64,000 bases of DNA from Hyphomonas sp. BRH_c22 (GCF_000961795.1 NZ_LADU01000115.1:47682-111681); one strand, 5' to 3'; positions 44,499-53,699 are shown, counted from the first letter of the stretch. The notes: generated from the letters alone by a model not told the origin. Translations and numbers: made by a program.

Positions 44499-45239
44499 AT
44501 GAGCCGCCTGTTTGAAGAACTCGACTATCGCGACACGCCGATCGGGCCGATCAGCCTGCGCCGGCGGTTTCACCCTCTGCTGAAAGTGGACGTGTTCGAA
44601 ATCATCCTCGGCGACGAGCACCTGATGTCGAACATTTTCACCGTGTCGGAAATCGCCCTCGCCCGCCTCGGCCTCGACACGCTCGCCAGCCTCAATCCCG
44701 ATACGGATGAGACATGGGATGTCGTCGTCGGCGGCCTCGGTCTCGGCTACACGGCAGGCGCCGTGCTGGAGTATCCCCGCGTTGCCTCGCTGCGTGTGGT
44801 CGAGATGCTGGACGCGGTGGCCGACTGGCACGATGCCGGGCTGGTGCCGCTCGACCCGCCGCTGAGCGCGGACCCACGCTGCCAGATCGTGCGCGATGAC
44901 TTCTTCGCCCTCGCCCGGTCCGGCACCGGCTTCGATGCGGACAATCCGGGCCGCCAGTTCCACGCCATCCTGATCGACATCGACCATACGCCCGACTGGC
45001 TGCTGGATGCGCGCAGCGGCCATTTCTACAGCGAAGCGGGCCTGCAGCAGTTGATGACGCACCTGAAGCCCGGCGGCCTGATGGGGCTCTGGTCGGATGT
45101 CACCCCCGACAGCGATTTCGTGCAGCGCCTGTCCGGCGTCTTCGCAAAAGCCTGGGCCGAACCGGTGACCTTCTACAATCCCCTGCAGGACAAGCACCAC
45201 ACCCAAACCATCTATCTCGCCCTCAAACAGGCCCTCTAA
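44499..45239 (+). CDS. spermidine synthase-like (PABS fold) protein
   Basis: A 246-residue protein with an N-terminal beta domain and a Rossmann core (VVVGGLGLGYTAG near residue 75, then VVEMLDAVADWH). The catalytic Asp-containing motif of true aminopropyltransferases (GxxDGxxxxD-like) is not recognisable; DIDHTPDWLL is the closest match. It may be a methyltransferase-like relative with another job. No polyamine genes adjoin it; the putrescine genes lie about 7 kb away. Confidence 0.78.
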   Translation: MSRLFEELDYRDTPIGPISLRRRFHPLLKVDVFEIILGDEHLMSNIFTVSEIALARLGLDTLASLNPDTDETWDVVVGGLGLGYTAGAVLEYPRVASLRVVEMLDAVADWHDAGLVPLDPPLSADPRCQIVRDDFFALARSGTGFDADNPGRQFHAILIDIDHTPDWLLDARSGHFYSEAGLQQLMTHLKPGGLMGLWSDVTPDSDFVQRLSGVFAKAWAEPVTFYNPLQDKHHTQTIYLALKQAL

Positions 45240-45243
45240 AAGC

Positions 45244-45336
45244 CCCTCTCCCTTGGGAGAGGGAGGCGCGCCGACCCTTCATCCTCCCCCGTTCACGGGG
45301 GAGGTGGCTGGCCGTGAAACGGCCAGACGGAGGGGG
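45244..45336. repeat. intergenic REP-like palindromes
   Basis: CCCTCTCCC-TT-GGGAGAGGG (45244-45263) forms a perfect 9-bp hairpin. It is followed at 45282-45336 by TCCTCCCCCG, a 4-base turn, CGGGGGAGGTGG, a hairpin CTGGCCGT-gaa-ACGGCCAG and GACGGAGGGGG. The second part has the same layout as unit A inside the helicase gene (21178-21224), with a different variable stem. The first hairpin may also end the upstream transcript. Confidence 0.78.
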
Positions 45337-45378
45337 CGCTTATCCCACCCCCTCACACTGCGCGTATAATGCGCCGCG

Positions 45379-45753
45379 ATGCCACCTTTCTCCCTCCTCT
45401 CGCCCCTGCCGGGCCTGCCCTGGTACCTCATGCCCCTCTGGCCGCTGATCTACTTCCGCATCCAGCGCCTCAAGGCATGGTTCAGGGAAAATGGCGGCCC
45501 CGGCAGCCAGATGTTCTGGGGTGTCACAAAGACAGGCCGGGTCATCCTCATCCGCGCATCGGATGATCTTACCGGGCATCGTCCGTGCAAATTCCGTGCA
45601 CCCGTATCGGACCGGCTGAGGCTTGCCCTGAGCCCCGAAACCAAAGCTCCGTGTCCCCTGCGCAGGCAGGGGCCTCAGGCCATCTGGTCCGGATTTGCCG
45701 CACGAGATCCCGGCATCGGCCGGGACTACGGGCTCACGATTCCCGATACCTGA
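45379..45753 (+). CDS. hypothetical protein with repeat-derived C terminus (possible remnant)
   Basis: An open frame of 124 residues. Residues 1-66 (LPGLPWYLMPLWPLIYFRIQRL, then FRENGGPGSQMFWGVTKTGRVILIRASDD) look like a real small membrane-associated protein. From about residue 85 on, the frame runs through a palindromic repeat, so the C terminus is probably not original. A second ATG at residue 18 (45430) is possible. I do not recognise the family. It may be a truncated gene. If it is not a gene, then 45240-45834 holds only repeats. Confidence 0.45.
   Translation: MPPFSLLSPLPGLPWYLMPLWPLIYFRIQRLKAWFRENGGPGSQMFWGVTKTGRVILIRASDDLTGHRPCKFRAPVSDRLRLALSPETKAPCPLRRQGPQAIWSGFAARDPGIGRDYGLTIPDT
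45650..45734. repeat. composite palindromic repeat
   Basis: Two hairpins linked by a conserved-looking spacer: CCCCTGC-GCAG-GCAGGGG near 45655-45672, and CCCGGC-atcg-GCCGGG near 45709-45724. In the reverse frame it reads PADAGIS...GLRPLPAQG, a peptide pattern I know from mis-annotated repeat ORFs. It overlaps the end of the small frame at 45379-45753. Confidence 0.55.
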
Positions 45754-45834
45754 CGCCGAACCGGCTCCCGAAAACCAGCAAACCACCCCCGAAGCGCCCC
45801 AACAGGCGCCGCATGTGCAGGGAGGACCGCAGCC

Positions 45835-46683
45835 CTATTCCGCGATCACCGGTTCGCCTGCAAACAGACCCGCATAGTCCGGCTTCAGGAAATCATGGAA
45901 CACGGCCTGCGGCACGGTCACCTTGTAGGCGCCCTCGGCATAGGAGCCGATCTCGTAGGGCGCAAAATGCACAGTGAACCCGCCGAACCTGTCCGCCGCG
46001 TTTGATGCGGCGAGGCCAATCTCGCCGCTCAGAATGCTCTCGGCTGAAATCGCATCCGCAGCCTCGCCCCGGAACGTGTCGGCCGATCCGCCCCCGCCCG
46101 CCTTCTCGGCGCGCTGGCGTCCGATTTCGGATAGCACCACCGGCAGGCTGGCCGCCATCGCCCCCTCGGGATCAGCCAGCAGGTCGCCCAGCGCAATATC
46201 GGTTTTCGCTGCCACATCATGGATGCGCGCATCGGTGCCGTAATTGCCATGCGCCCCGCCTGTATAGGCGCCGGTGAAACCTTCAATGCTGATCAGGCCG
46301 CCGGCCTGCGCCACAAGTGTCCATTCGACCGACAGGCTGTACGGGTTGAAATAGTCCGGATCCGTTTCCTTGTAGGTCAGCGCGTCCTCATCCATCGCCT
46401 CGATCCGCACACGCGCATCGGCCAGCAGGTCAGCCGCGAGATCCGGCGCCACGGCGAACAGGGCATCATCGACGCGGGCAGAGCCGGTGAAATAGTCCTT
46501 CGACACCTCGATCTGGTGCGGCGTGTCGGCCACTGCCACGGCGTCCGGCCCGGCCTCGGCCGCCACCCCGGCTGCGGGCTGCTCAACCCCTTGCGTGACA
46601 TCCGTATCCGGCGCTTCCGGCTTCTTCGTGCACGCAGTGGTCAACAGAACGCCCATAAGGGCGCAGAAGGCTAATCTCAGCAT
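45835..46683 (-). CDS. DUF4163/DUF3298 (RsiV-like) lipoprotein
   Basis: A 282-residue lipoprotein with lipobox TTAC (Cys18). A 40-residue acidic/Ala linker is followed by a DUF4163-type part (PHQIEVSKDYFTGSARVDDALF) and a DUF3298 part with YTGGAHGNYGTDARIHDVA and a C-terminal VHFAPYEIGSYAEG. This fold occurs in lysozyme-binding RsiV and in PdaC, so a glycan-related envelope role is possible. Lies 15 bases downstream of putA on the same strand. Confidence 0.87.
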   Translation of the reverse strand: MLRLAFCALMGVLLTTACTKKPEAPDTDVTQGVEQPAAGVAAEAGPDAVAVADTPHQIEVSKDYFTGSARVDDALFAVAPDLAADLLADARVRIEAMDEDALTYKETDPDYFNPYSLSVEWTLVAQAGGLISIEGFTGAYTGGAHGNYGTDARIHDVAAKTDIALGDLLADPEGAMAASLPVVLSEIGRQRAEKAGGGGSADTFRGEAADAISAESILSGEIGLAASNAADRFGGFTVHFAPYEIGSYAEGAYKVTVPQAVFHDFLKPDYAGLFAGEPVIAE

Positions 46684-46698
46684 CGGCTGGTCTCCTTG

Positions 46699-49600
46699 TT
46701 ACAGGCTCAGGAGTTCGGCATCGCCTCCCTGGGCCGTGATATTCACCGTTACCACGCGTTCGGTGGCGAAACGATGGAGATAATGCGGTCCGCCCGCCTT
46801 GGGTCCGGTGCCTGAAAGCCCCTCGCCCCCGAACGGTTGCACACCTACAACTGCCCCGGTCATCGACCGGTTCACATACGTATTGCCCACCGGACAGGCC
46901 GCTTTCACCGCCGCGTGGAAGCGCTCCAGCCGCGAGTGAATGCCGAGCGTCAGTCCATATCCCTTGGCTTTCAGCGCCGCGCCAACTTCCTCGACATCAT
47001 CTGGATCATAGCGAAGCAGATGCAGGATGGGCCCGAAATTCTCTTCGTGGATCTGGTCGATCGAGGACAACTCGACCAGCGCCGGACCAAAGCCAAAGCC
47101 CTCCTCGCCAATCTTTCCGGCGTCAACCTGGTGCAGGACTTTCGCCTCCTTGCCTATCTTCTCCAGGTGCGCTGCCAGCAGCGAACGCGCATCGGCGTCG
47201 ATCACCGGCCCGACATCGGTATCGGCCTCGCCCGGATTGCCCATCTTCAATTCGTCCATCGCGCCGATCAGCCCGTCGATCAGGCTTTTCGCGGTCGATT
47301 TCGGAATGAAGGCAATGCGCAGCGCCGAACAGCGCTGGCCCGCCGACCCGAACGCCGACACGATCATGTCATCAATCACCTGCTCGCGAAGGGCCGTCGT
47401 ATCCACGAACAGCCCGTTCAGTCCGCCCGTCTCGGCAATCAGCGGAATGATCGCGCCATCGCGCTCAGCCAGGGCCCGGTTGATCATCCGCGCCGTCGAT
47501 GTGCCGCCGGTAAAGCAGACGCCTGACACGCGCAGGTCCGCCGTCAGGGCCGCACCAACCGTTTCCCCCTTCCCCGGCATAAGGTGAAGGGCATCCACCG
47601 GCAGGCCGGCCTTCTGGAACATGCGCACCGCCTCGAACGCCACCAGCGGCGTCTGCTCGGCGGGCTTGGCAACAACCGTATTGCCGGCCGCGAGGGCCGA
47701 CGCGATCTGGCCGGTAAAGATGGCCAGCGGAAAATTCCACGGACTGATGCAACAGAAGACACCGCGCCCGTGCAGCGACAGGTGATTGGTTTCGCCCGTC
47801 GGCCCGGGAAGGCGCACCGCGCCTTCAAACTCATGCTCGGCCTGCGCCGCATAATACCGGCAGAAATCAACCGCCTCGCGCACCTCGGCCACGCCATCGG
47901 CCAGCGTCTTGCCCGCCTCGCGCGCCATCAGAGCGATCAGGCGCGGCGCATTCTCTTCAAGGATATCACCCATAGCCCGCAGGTGCTCTGCCCGTTTGGA
48001 TCCGCCCAGCGCATCCCAGGCCGGCTGGAACCTGACCGCTGCATCCAGCGCCCTGTCGATCGCCTCGGGGCTGGCTTCCCTGCAGGCCCCAAGCACATGT
48101 TCGGTATGGAACGGAACGCGGATCATCTCGCCGCCGCCGGTTTCCGGTTTGCCCGAAACAATGGCGCCCGCCGCAATCGCCGGACTATCGCGGAAGGATT
48201 TCAGCGCTGCCGCCGTCGCATCGCGCACGGATTTCTGGCTGAGGTCCAGCCCGGTCGAATTGCGCCGCTCAGGCCCATAAAGGCGTGGCGGCGTCGGGAT
48301 GCCGGGATGCCGCCGGGGGCCAATTTCAACGCGGGTGATCGGATCGTCGACGACATCTTCCACCGGCACATCAGGATCAAGGAACGAGTGCACGAAGCTG
48401 GCATTCGCGCCATTCTCCAGCAAGCGGCGCACGAGGTAAGGCAGCAGGTCCTTGTGCGCCCCCACCGGCGCATAGACGCGCACCCGCCGGCCGGCTTCGG
48501 CGGCATCATACAATGCTTCGCCCATGCCGTGCAGGCGCTGGAATTCATAGTCGGTGACACCCGCCGCTTCGGCGAGAATATCAACCGCCGCCAGCGTGTG
48601 GGCATTATGGGTCGCAAATTGCGGATAGAGCGTCGGTGAGGCATCCAGCATCAGCTTCGCGCAGGCCAGGTAGTGAAAATCCGTTCCCGGCTTGGTCGTG
48701 AAGACCGGGAAGTTCGGAAACCCTTCGACCTGCGCATGCTTGATCTCGCTGTCCCAATATGCGCCCTTCACAAGGCGGACCATGAAACGGTGTCCGGTCT
48801 CTTCCGCCAGCGTAATCAGCTTCTCGATCACCGAAAGCGTGCGCTTCTGGTAGGCCTGCACGGCAAGCCCGAGACCGGTCCAGTCCTTGAGCGACGGCTC
48901 ATGCGCCAGCCGGTCCATCAGCTTGAGGCTCAGTACTAGCCGGTCGGCCTCTTCCGCATCCAGACAAAGATGGATATTCGCGGACGCCGCCTTTTCACAC
49001 AGCCCGAGCAGGCGCGGATACAGCTCGTTCATCACGCGCGCTTCATTGACCGCCTCGAAACGCGGATGCAGGGCCGAAAGCTTGACTGACACGCCGCTCG
49101 CCTTCTCTGGCGCAACCGCCTTGTCCTTTTCGGCAGCCACGGCATCAATCGCCAGCTCATAGGCTTTCAGGTAGCGGGCCGCGTCTTCAGCCGTGCGGGC
49201 GCCTTCGCCCAGCATGTCGAAACTGAAATGCGCCGCCTCTCCGGTCTTCACCATGCGCTTGCCGCGCTTGAGAGCCTCCTTCACCGTCCGGCCGAGGACG
49301 AATTGCTCGCCCATGATCCGCATGGCCTGCATCATGGCGGCGCGGATGACCGGTTCGCCGCTTTCGCGGATCAGTCCCGAGACAAAGGCGCCCGGACCCT
49401 TCTCCAGGGATTTCGGCACCCCGATCACGCGGCCCGTCAGCATCAGCCCCCAGGTCGACGCATTCACCAGCCAGCTTTCCGACTGGCCAAGATGTGACGC
49501 CCAGTCGCCCGACCGTATCTTCTCGGCGATCAGGTCATCTCGGGTTTCCGCATCGGGCACGCACAGCAGGGCCTCGGCCAGGCACATGAGCGCTAACCCT

Positions 49601-49833
49601 TCGGAATTCGACAGGCCGAATTCCTCCAGGAAGCTTTCCATCATGCCTTTCTTGCGGCCCCGGCTGCGGGCGATTTCCACCAGTTCGCGGCCGCGCCGGA
49701 CAGCCGCCAGCCGTGCGCCATCGTCAAGCGGCGCCTCCTTCAGCAATCGCTCGAGAAGTGCCTCCTCATCGTCGAACTTGTGGTCGTCCAGGCTATCCCA
49801 GTTAAGGGAGGCGAGAGGCATCGAATCAGGCAT
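46699..49833 (-). CDS. putA: bifunctional proline dehydrogenase / L-glutamate-gamma-semialdehyde dehydrogenase
   Basis: A 1044-residue PutA that oxidises proline to glutamate with FAD, then NAD+. The alpha domain precedes the PRODH barrel (FAD and substrate motifs RLVKGAYWD and YAPVGAHKDLLPYLVRRLLENGANASF). The ALDH half carries the Glu of IAETGGLN and nucleophile Cys in GSAGQRCSALR. No N-terminal ribbon-helix-helix is present, so it does not repress its own gene as E. coli PutA does. The length fits short, RHH-free PutA. It delivers electrons to the membrane quinone pool. Confidence 0.97.
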   Translation of the reverse strand: MPDSMPLASLNWDSLDDHKFDDEEALLERLLKEAPLDDGARLAAVRRGRELVEIARSRGRKKGMMESFLEEFGLSNSEGLALMCLAEALLCVPDAETRDDLIAEKIRSGDWASHLGQSESWLVNASTWGLMLTGRVIGVPKSLEKGPGAFVSGLIRESGEPVIRAAMMQAMRIMGEQFVLGRTVKEALKRGKRMVKTGEAAHFSFDMLGEGARTAEDAARYLKAYELAIDAVAAEKDKAVAPEKASGVSVKLSALHPRFEAVNEARVMNELYPRLLGLCEKAASANIHLCLDAEEADRLVLSLKLMDRLAHEPSLKDWTGLGLAVQAYQKRTLSVIEKLITLAEETGHRFMVRLVKGAYWDSEIKHAQVEGFPNFPVFTTKPGTDFHYLACAKLMLDASPTLYPQFATHNAHTLAAVDILAEAAGVTDYEFQRLHGMGEALYDAAEAGRRVRVYAPVGAHKDLLPYLVRRLLENGANASFVHSFLDPDVPVEDVVDDPITRVEIGPRRHPGIPTPPRLYGPERRNSTGLDLSQKSVRDATAAALKSFRDSPAIAAGAIVSGKPETGGGEMIRVPFHTEHVLGACREASPEAIDRALDAAVRFQPAWDALGGSKRAEHLRAMGDILEENAPRLIALMAREAGKTLADGVAEVREAVDFCRYYAAQAEHEFEGAVRLPGPTGETNHLSLHGRGVFCCISPWNFPLAIFTGQIASALAAGNTVVAKPAEQTPLVAFEAVRMFQKAGLPVDALHLMPGKGETVGAALTADLRVSGVCFTGGTSTARMINRALAERDGAIIPLIAETGGLNGLFVDTTALREQVIDDMIVSAFGSAGQRCSALRIAFIPKSTAKSLIDGLIGAMDELKMGNPGEADTDVGPVIDADARSLLAAHLEKIGKEAKVLHQVDAGKIGEEGFGFGPALVELSSIDQIHEENFGPILHLLRYDPDDVEEVGAALKAKGYGLTLGIHSRLERFHAAVKAACPVGNTYVNRSMTGAVVGVQPFGGEGLSGTGPKAGGPHYLHRFATERVVTVNITAQGGDAELLSL

Positions 49834-50032
49834 ATGGAATTCCGAATAGTTAGTGTGAGAGGAGCGGTGCGGCGGCGGAGCAAATTTGTGCCCGCCTTTT
49901 CTTGTTTACGGGTACAGATATATCGTCCCATAGAACCAAACGCGAGTGAGTTTGCAGCGGTTCCGCCTCTTTACGCGTGGGACCAACCCCGCCACATTGC
50001 CGCCGACCGGACAGCGGCCTCAAGGAGCCCCC

Positions 50033-51139
50033 ATGCGCATCATGCTGATCACCGACGCCTGGGACCCTCAGGTCAACGGCGTCGTTCGCACGATGAAACG
50101 GGTGATCGCTGAATCCGAAGCCATGGGGCATATCTGGGAAATCGTTCACCCCGGCGACGGGTTCCGTACCGTTCCCCTGCCAACCTATCCTGAAATCAAG
50201 CTTGCCCTCTTCGCCCGCAAGAAGATCGAGGAGCGGTTTGACGATTTCGAACCTGATGCGATCCACATCGCCACCGAAGGCACGCTCGGCATGGCCGGCC
50301 GCGCCATGTGCCTGACCGTCAAGCACCCCTTCTCGACCGCCTATCACACGCGGTTTCCGGAATATGTCGCCGCCCGGCTGCCCATCCCGATATCGGTCGG
50401 CTATTCCTTCGTGCACTGGTTCCACAAGTATTCCGGCAAGGTCATGGTCCCGACCCCGTCCATGGTCGAGGAGCTTCGCGCGCGAAAGTTCATCAATCTT
50501 GTGGCCTGGACGCGCGGGGTCGATACCGAGCTTTTCGATCCGGCAAAACGCATTGATGCGGGCGCCGCGAACGACCCCTTCAAGGGCCTGCCGCGACCGA
50601 TCTTCCTGAATGTCGGCCGCGTGGCGGTCGAAAAGAACATTGAATCCTTTGCCGAACTCGATCTGCCGGGTTCGAAAGTCATCGTCGGAGACGGCCCGCA
50701 GCTCGAAGAATTGAAGCGCAACTATCCAAAGGTGACCTTCCTTGGCGGGAAGTTCGCAGACGAGCTGGCCGCAATCTATGCCAGCGCAGATGTCTTCGTC
50801 TTCCCCAGCCTGACCGACACGTTCGGTCTTGTCGTCCTGGAGGCCATGGCGTCCGGCTTGCCTGTCGCCGCATTCGAAGCCACCGGCCCGCGCGATGTCA
50901 TCCCCGGATCAAATGCTGGCACGATCACGCCCGTCGGCGGAGACCTTGCACAGGGCGCGCTGGACTGTCTGGCGCTCAGCCGCGAGACCTGCCGCGCCTA
51001 TGCCGAGACCTATAGCTGGAAGGCCTGCGCGGAAGCCTTCATCGAGAATCTCCAGCCGCTTCCCGCGCCGGCGCGCCGGCGGTTCTGGCAGAAGATCCGC
51101 CTGCGCCGCCGCAGGAAACCGCCGATCGAGGGCCTGTAG
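50033..51139 (+). CDS. glycosyltransferase family 4, mannosyl/sulfoquinovosyl type
   Basis: A 368-residue GT-B glycosyltransferase. N-terminal MLITDAWDPQVNGVVRTM is typical of the group that includes SqdX and PimB-like enzymes; the acceptor loop FSTAYHTRFPEYV follows. In the C-terminal half VGRVAVEKNIESF, the GDGP motif and SLTDTFGLVVLEAMASGLPVAAFEATGPRDVI supply the EX7E motif. It has a basic C-terminal tail (RRRFWQKIRLRRRRK) suited to membrane binding. A strong ribosome site, AAGGAG, precedes the ATG. The product is probably a glycolipid. Confidence 0.9.
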   Translation: MRIMLITDAWDPQVNGVVRTMKRVIAESEAMGHIWEIVHPGDGFRTVPLPTYPEIKLALFARKKIEERFDDFEPDAIHIATEGTLGMAGRAMCLTVKHPFSTAYHTRFPEYVAARLPIPISVGYSFVHWFHKYSGKVMVPTPSMVEELRARKFINLVAWTRGVDTELFDPAKRIDAGAANDPFKGLPRPIFLNVGRVAVEKNIESFAELDLPGSKVIVGDGPQLEELKRNYPKVTFLGGKFADELAAIYASADVFVFPSLTDTFGLVVLEAMASGLPVAAFEATGPRDVIPGSNAGTITPVGGDLAQGALDCLALSRETCRAYAETYSWKACAEAFIENLQPLPAPARRRFWQKIRLRRRRKPPIEGL

Positions 51140-51145
51140 GCCCGC

Positions 51146-52243
51146 CTACCGTGCCGACCGGCTTTCCAGTGCGGCAACAATATCGCGCTGGGCCTGACGA
51201 TTTTCATCCTTCAGCGGGATCAGCCCCTTCTCGAGGAGGTAACCGTCCGGTCCGAACGCGTCTTCATCGGTGTAATATTCGAGGAAGTCGTACAGGCCCG
51301 GCACGAGCGGCAGGTTCTGCCCTTTCACATAGATGAACATGACCCGCGACAGGCCGTACTGGCCTGAATTGATATTGTCGAATGTCGCCGGCACGCCCGC
51401 GAGCGAAGCGCCCTTGATCCTGTCGCCGTTCTGCTCAAGGAAGGAATGTCCGAGAATGCCGATCGCCATGGGTGTCTTCACCAGTGACTGGATGATGGCC
51501 GTATCATTCTCCCCGAAGTCGATCCACGCGCCATCGGCGCGGATCGTGTGAGCCCGCTCCTTGAAGGCGTCGCTGTCGCTTGCCTTGAGCGCAGCCATTT
51601 CGGGCAGCGCCTCGGCGCCATCTTCCATGCCGAGTTCGACGAAGGCATCGCGCGTGCCGGAGGTCGGCGGCGGGCCGAACACGGTGATCGGCTCGTCCGG
51701 CAGGCCGGGACCGACTTCATGCCAGGATTTGTAGGGGTTCGGCTTGAACCCGCCTGCACCGTCCGGAATGTCCTGCGCCAGCGCGAGGTAGAGCTGCGTC
51801 TTGGTAATGTCGAAGTCGGGGCCGTGCCTGGAATTCGCCACCACGATTCCGTCATAGCCAATCTCGATCGGAATGATGTTGTTGACGCCATTGCTGGCAC
51901 ACAGGGCTGTCTCACTCGTCTTGATCGGGCGCGAGGCATTCGACAGCGACGGCTGGTCGGGGCCGACACCCTGGCAAAACGACTTGAAACCGCCGCCGGT
52001 CCCGGTCGTTTCGACAATCGGTGTCGGATAAGGCGATGTCGCCCCGAAACGCTCGGCCACGGTGGTCGAGAAGGGCGCGACTGTCGATGAGCCGACGATC
52101 TTGATCTTCTGCGTGCTACCGGCCACAGGCGGCCGCTGAGGCGCCGCGTCAGACACTTCCAGTGTGGACAGGTCCGTTTTCCCGCAACCGGCAAGGGCCA
52201 CAGCGAGAGCAAGGGCTGCCCCGACAAGAACGCCAGATTTCAT
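51146..52243 (-). CDS. pstS: phosphate-binding protein PstS-like lipoprotein
   Basis: A 365-residue substrate-binding protein: signal peptide with lipobox LAGC (Cys20), then a PBP fold with IVGSSTVAPFS near residue 49 and the TSGTRDAFVE motif that grips phosphate near 195. The pstCAB/phoU genes are not next to it, so it is an orphan or its partners lie elsewhere. A row of 11-base-spaced CGTCAT/TGTCAT half-sites upstream suggests PhoB control. Converges with the glycosyltransferase gene (6-base gap). Confidence 0.88.
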   Translation of the reverse strand: MKSGVLVGAALALAVALAGCGKTDLSTLEVSDAAPQRPPVAGSTQKIKIVGSSTVAPFSTTVAERFGATSPYPTPIVETTGTGGGFKSFCQGVGPDQPSLSNASRPIKTSETALCASNGVNNIIPIEIGYDGIVVANSRHGPDFDITKTQLYLALAQDIPDGAGGFKPNPYKSWHEVGPGLPDEPITVFGPPPTSGTRDAFVELGMEDGAEALPEMAALKASDSDAFKERAHTIRADGAWIDFGENDTAIIQSLVKTPMAIGILGHSFLEQNGDRIKGASLAGVPATFDNINSGQYGLSRVMFIYVKGQNLPLVPGLYDFLEYYTDEDAFGPDGYLLEKGLIPLKDENRQAQRDIVAALESRSAR

Positions 52244-52304
52244 GCGATGCCTCCTGAAAATCCATTCCCGGAACGGGATATCTGGCGTTCCAATACGCTC
52301 CGGC

Positions 52305-52343
52305 GATGACAGTCACGTCGAAGTTGTATGACGTTTTTGCGAC
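52305..52343 (-). promoter_or_regulatory. candidate Pho box upstream of pstS
   Basis: On the minus strand four 11-base units follow each other: CGTCGCAAAAA, CGTCATACAAC, TTCGACGTGAC and TGTCATCGCC. Three resemble the TGTCAT half-site of a PhoB box with its usual 11-base period. One unit is poor, and the core promoter is not identified. Confidence 0.4.
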
Positions 52344-52409
52344 GTTAAGCGAAAATGACTCATTTTTTCACTTGCGCTCCCCCCCATCATCGCATATCTC
52401 ACAGCCCGA

Positions 52410-52505
52410 ATACGGATGTGGCGGACATCTGGGCCAACCCTTAAACTGGGGGCCCCCTGCACTAACGCCCGAAGCTGGTTAAAAGCCCTTTGGAGGTTAG
52501 GTGTC
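52410..52505 (+). promoter_or_regulatory. structured 5' leader of the type III decarboxylase gene
   Basis: The leader contains GGGCC (52431-52435) able to pair with GGCCC (52451-52455), a GGGGGCCCCC run, and the strong ribosome site TTGGAGG just before the ATG. The frame is open back to an ATG at 52416 but without a ribosome site, so I treat it as untranslated or as a leader peptide. Alphaproteobacterial ornithine decarboxylase genes are known to carry the speF leader RNA; whether this matches its covariance model cannot be checked here. Confidence 0.4.
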
Positions 52506-53699
52506 ATGCACTCCTACGCTACCCCCTATAATATTGTGCGCTCGCAAGAGCCCGATGTTCCTGTCTACTGCTTCCGCCCTGAGCGGGTGACGGCGGCTGC
52601 AAAATGGTTCCGGGAAAGCTTTCCGGCCCAGCCGTTCTATGCCGTCAAGGCAAACCCCGGCGTGCACGTGCTCGACGCCCTCTGGGCTGCCGGCATCAAC
52701 AGCTTTGATGTCGCATCCGAAAACGAGATCGAACTGATCTACAACCGCTTCCCCGGCGCCCGCATGGCCTTCCTTCACCCCGTGAAGAACCGCCGCGCGA
52801 TTGCCCGCGCCTACCACCAGTACGGCGTGCGCATCTTCGTGACCGACACGCAGGCCGAACTGCATAAGATCCTCGAAGAAACCGGCTATGCCAGGGACCT
52901 CACCATCATCGTGCGCATCGGCGTGTCGAATGATGGCGCGACCCTGCCGCTGACCGGCAAGTTCGGCGCGAACGAAGACGAGGCTGCAGCCATCCTGCGC
53001 GAAGCCCGCCGCTATGCCGATGAACTGGGCGTGTCCTTCCATGTCGGCAGCCAGGCGATGAAGCCGTCTGCCTGGGCAACCGCCATGGCCGATGTCTCGC
53101 GCATCATCATCTCGGCCAGTGTGACCGTCGATATCGTGGACGTTGGCGGCGGGTTCCCGTCGATCTATGCCGATACGCCGCCGCCATCACTGGAAGCCTA
53201 TGCCGCCATGGTCGAAACGTCGTTCGAGAACATGTTCGTTCTCGAGAACGCCGATCTCTGGTGCGAACCCGGCCGCGCGCTCGTTGCCGAAGCTGAAAGC
53301 CTTCTGGTGCGAATCGAACTGGCGAAGCCCGGTTCGATCTACATCAATGATGGTTCCTATGGTTCGCTCTATGATGCCGTTCACGAACGCTGGGCCTTTC
53401 CGGTGCGCGCGATCACGGGTGACGGACGCAAGCTGCGCGGCATGGCCGAATATACGGTTTACGGCCCGACCTGCGATTCGACCGACAAGTTCCCCGACAA
53501 GGTCTGGCTGCCGGCCGGCCTGACCGAGGGTGACTATCTGGAGTTTGGCAATATCGGCGCCTATGGTCGCGCGATGGCCAGCCGCTTCAACGGGTTCGGT
53601 GAAACCGAAGTCGCCATCGTGCATGATGCGCCCTGGCCCAGCCTCTACAACGCTCTTGGCGCAGAAGTCATCGCGATCGGCTCCAAAGCCACCAAGTGA
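52506..53699 (+). CDS. fold-type III PLP decarboxylase (ornithine/lysine decarboxylase)
   Basis: A 397-residue alanine-racemase-like decarboxylase. PLP lysine Lys48 in FYAVKANPG, His in HVGSQ (179-183), the glycine loop GGGFP (214-218), EPGRALVAEA (254-263) and the dimer-active-site Cys323 in GPTCDSTD are all present. Family members of alphaproteobacteria act on ornithine and often also lysine. It supplies putrescine, alongside AguA and AguB encoded 2-4 kb away. A ribosome site, GGAGG, precedes the ATG. Its last 55 bases overlap the end of murI on the other strand. Confidence 0.92.
   Translation: MHSYATPYNIVRSQEPDVPVYCFRPERVTAAAKWFRESFPAQPFYAVKANPGVHVLDALWAAGINSFDVASENEIELIYNRFPGARMAFLHPVKNRRAIARAYHQYGVRIFVTDTQAELHKILEETGYARDLTIIVRIGVSNDGATLPLTGKFGANEDEAAAILREARRYADELGVSFHVGSQAMKPSAWATAMADVSRIIISASVTVDIVDVGGGFPSIYADTPPPSLEAYAAMVETSFENMFVLENADLWCEPGRALVAEAESLLVRIELAKPGSIYINDGSYGSLYDAVHERWAFPVRAITGDGRKLRGMAEYTVYGPTCDSTDKFPDKVWLPAGLTEGDYLEFGNIGAYGRAMASRFNGFGETEVAIVHDAPWPSLYNALGAEVIAIGSKATK

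Noticed and set aside
45340..45786. A 148-codon minus-strand frame.
   Set aside because: It reads through palindromic repeats; the PADAGIS...LPAQG peptide is a common false ORF in repeat-rich genomes.
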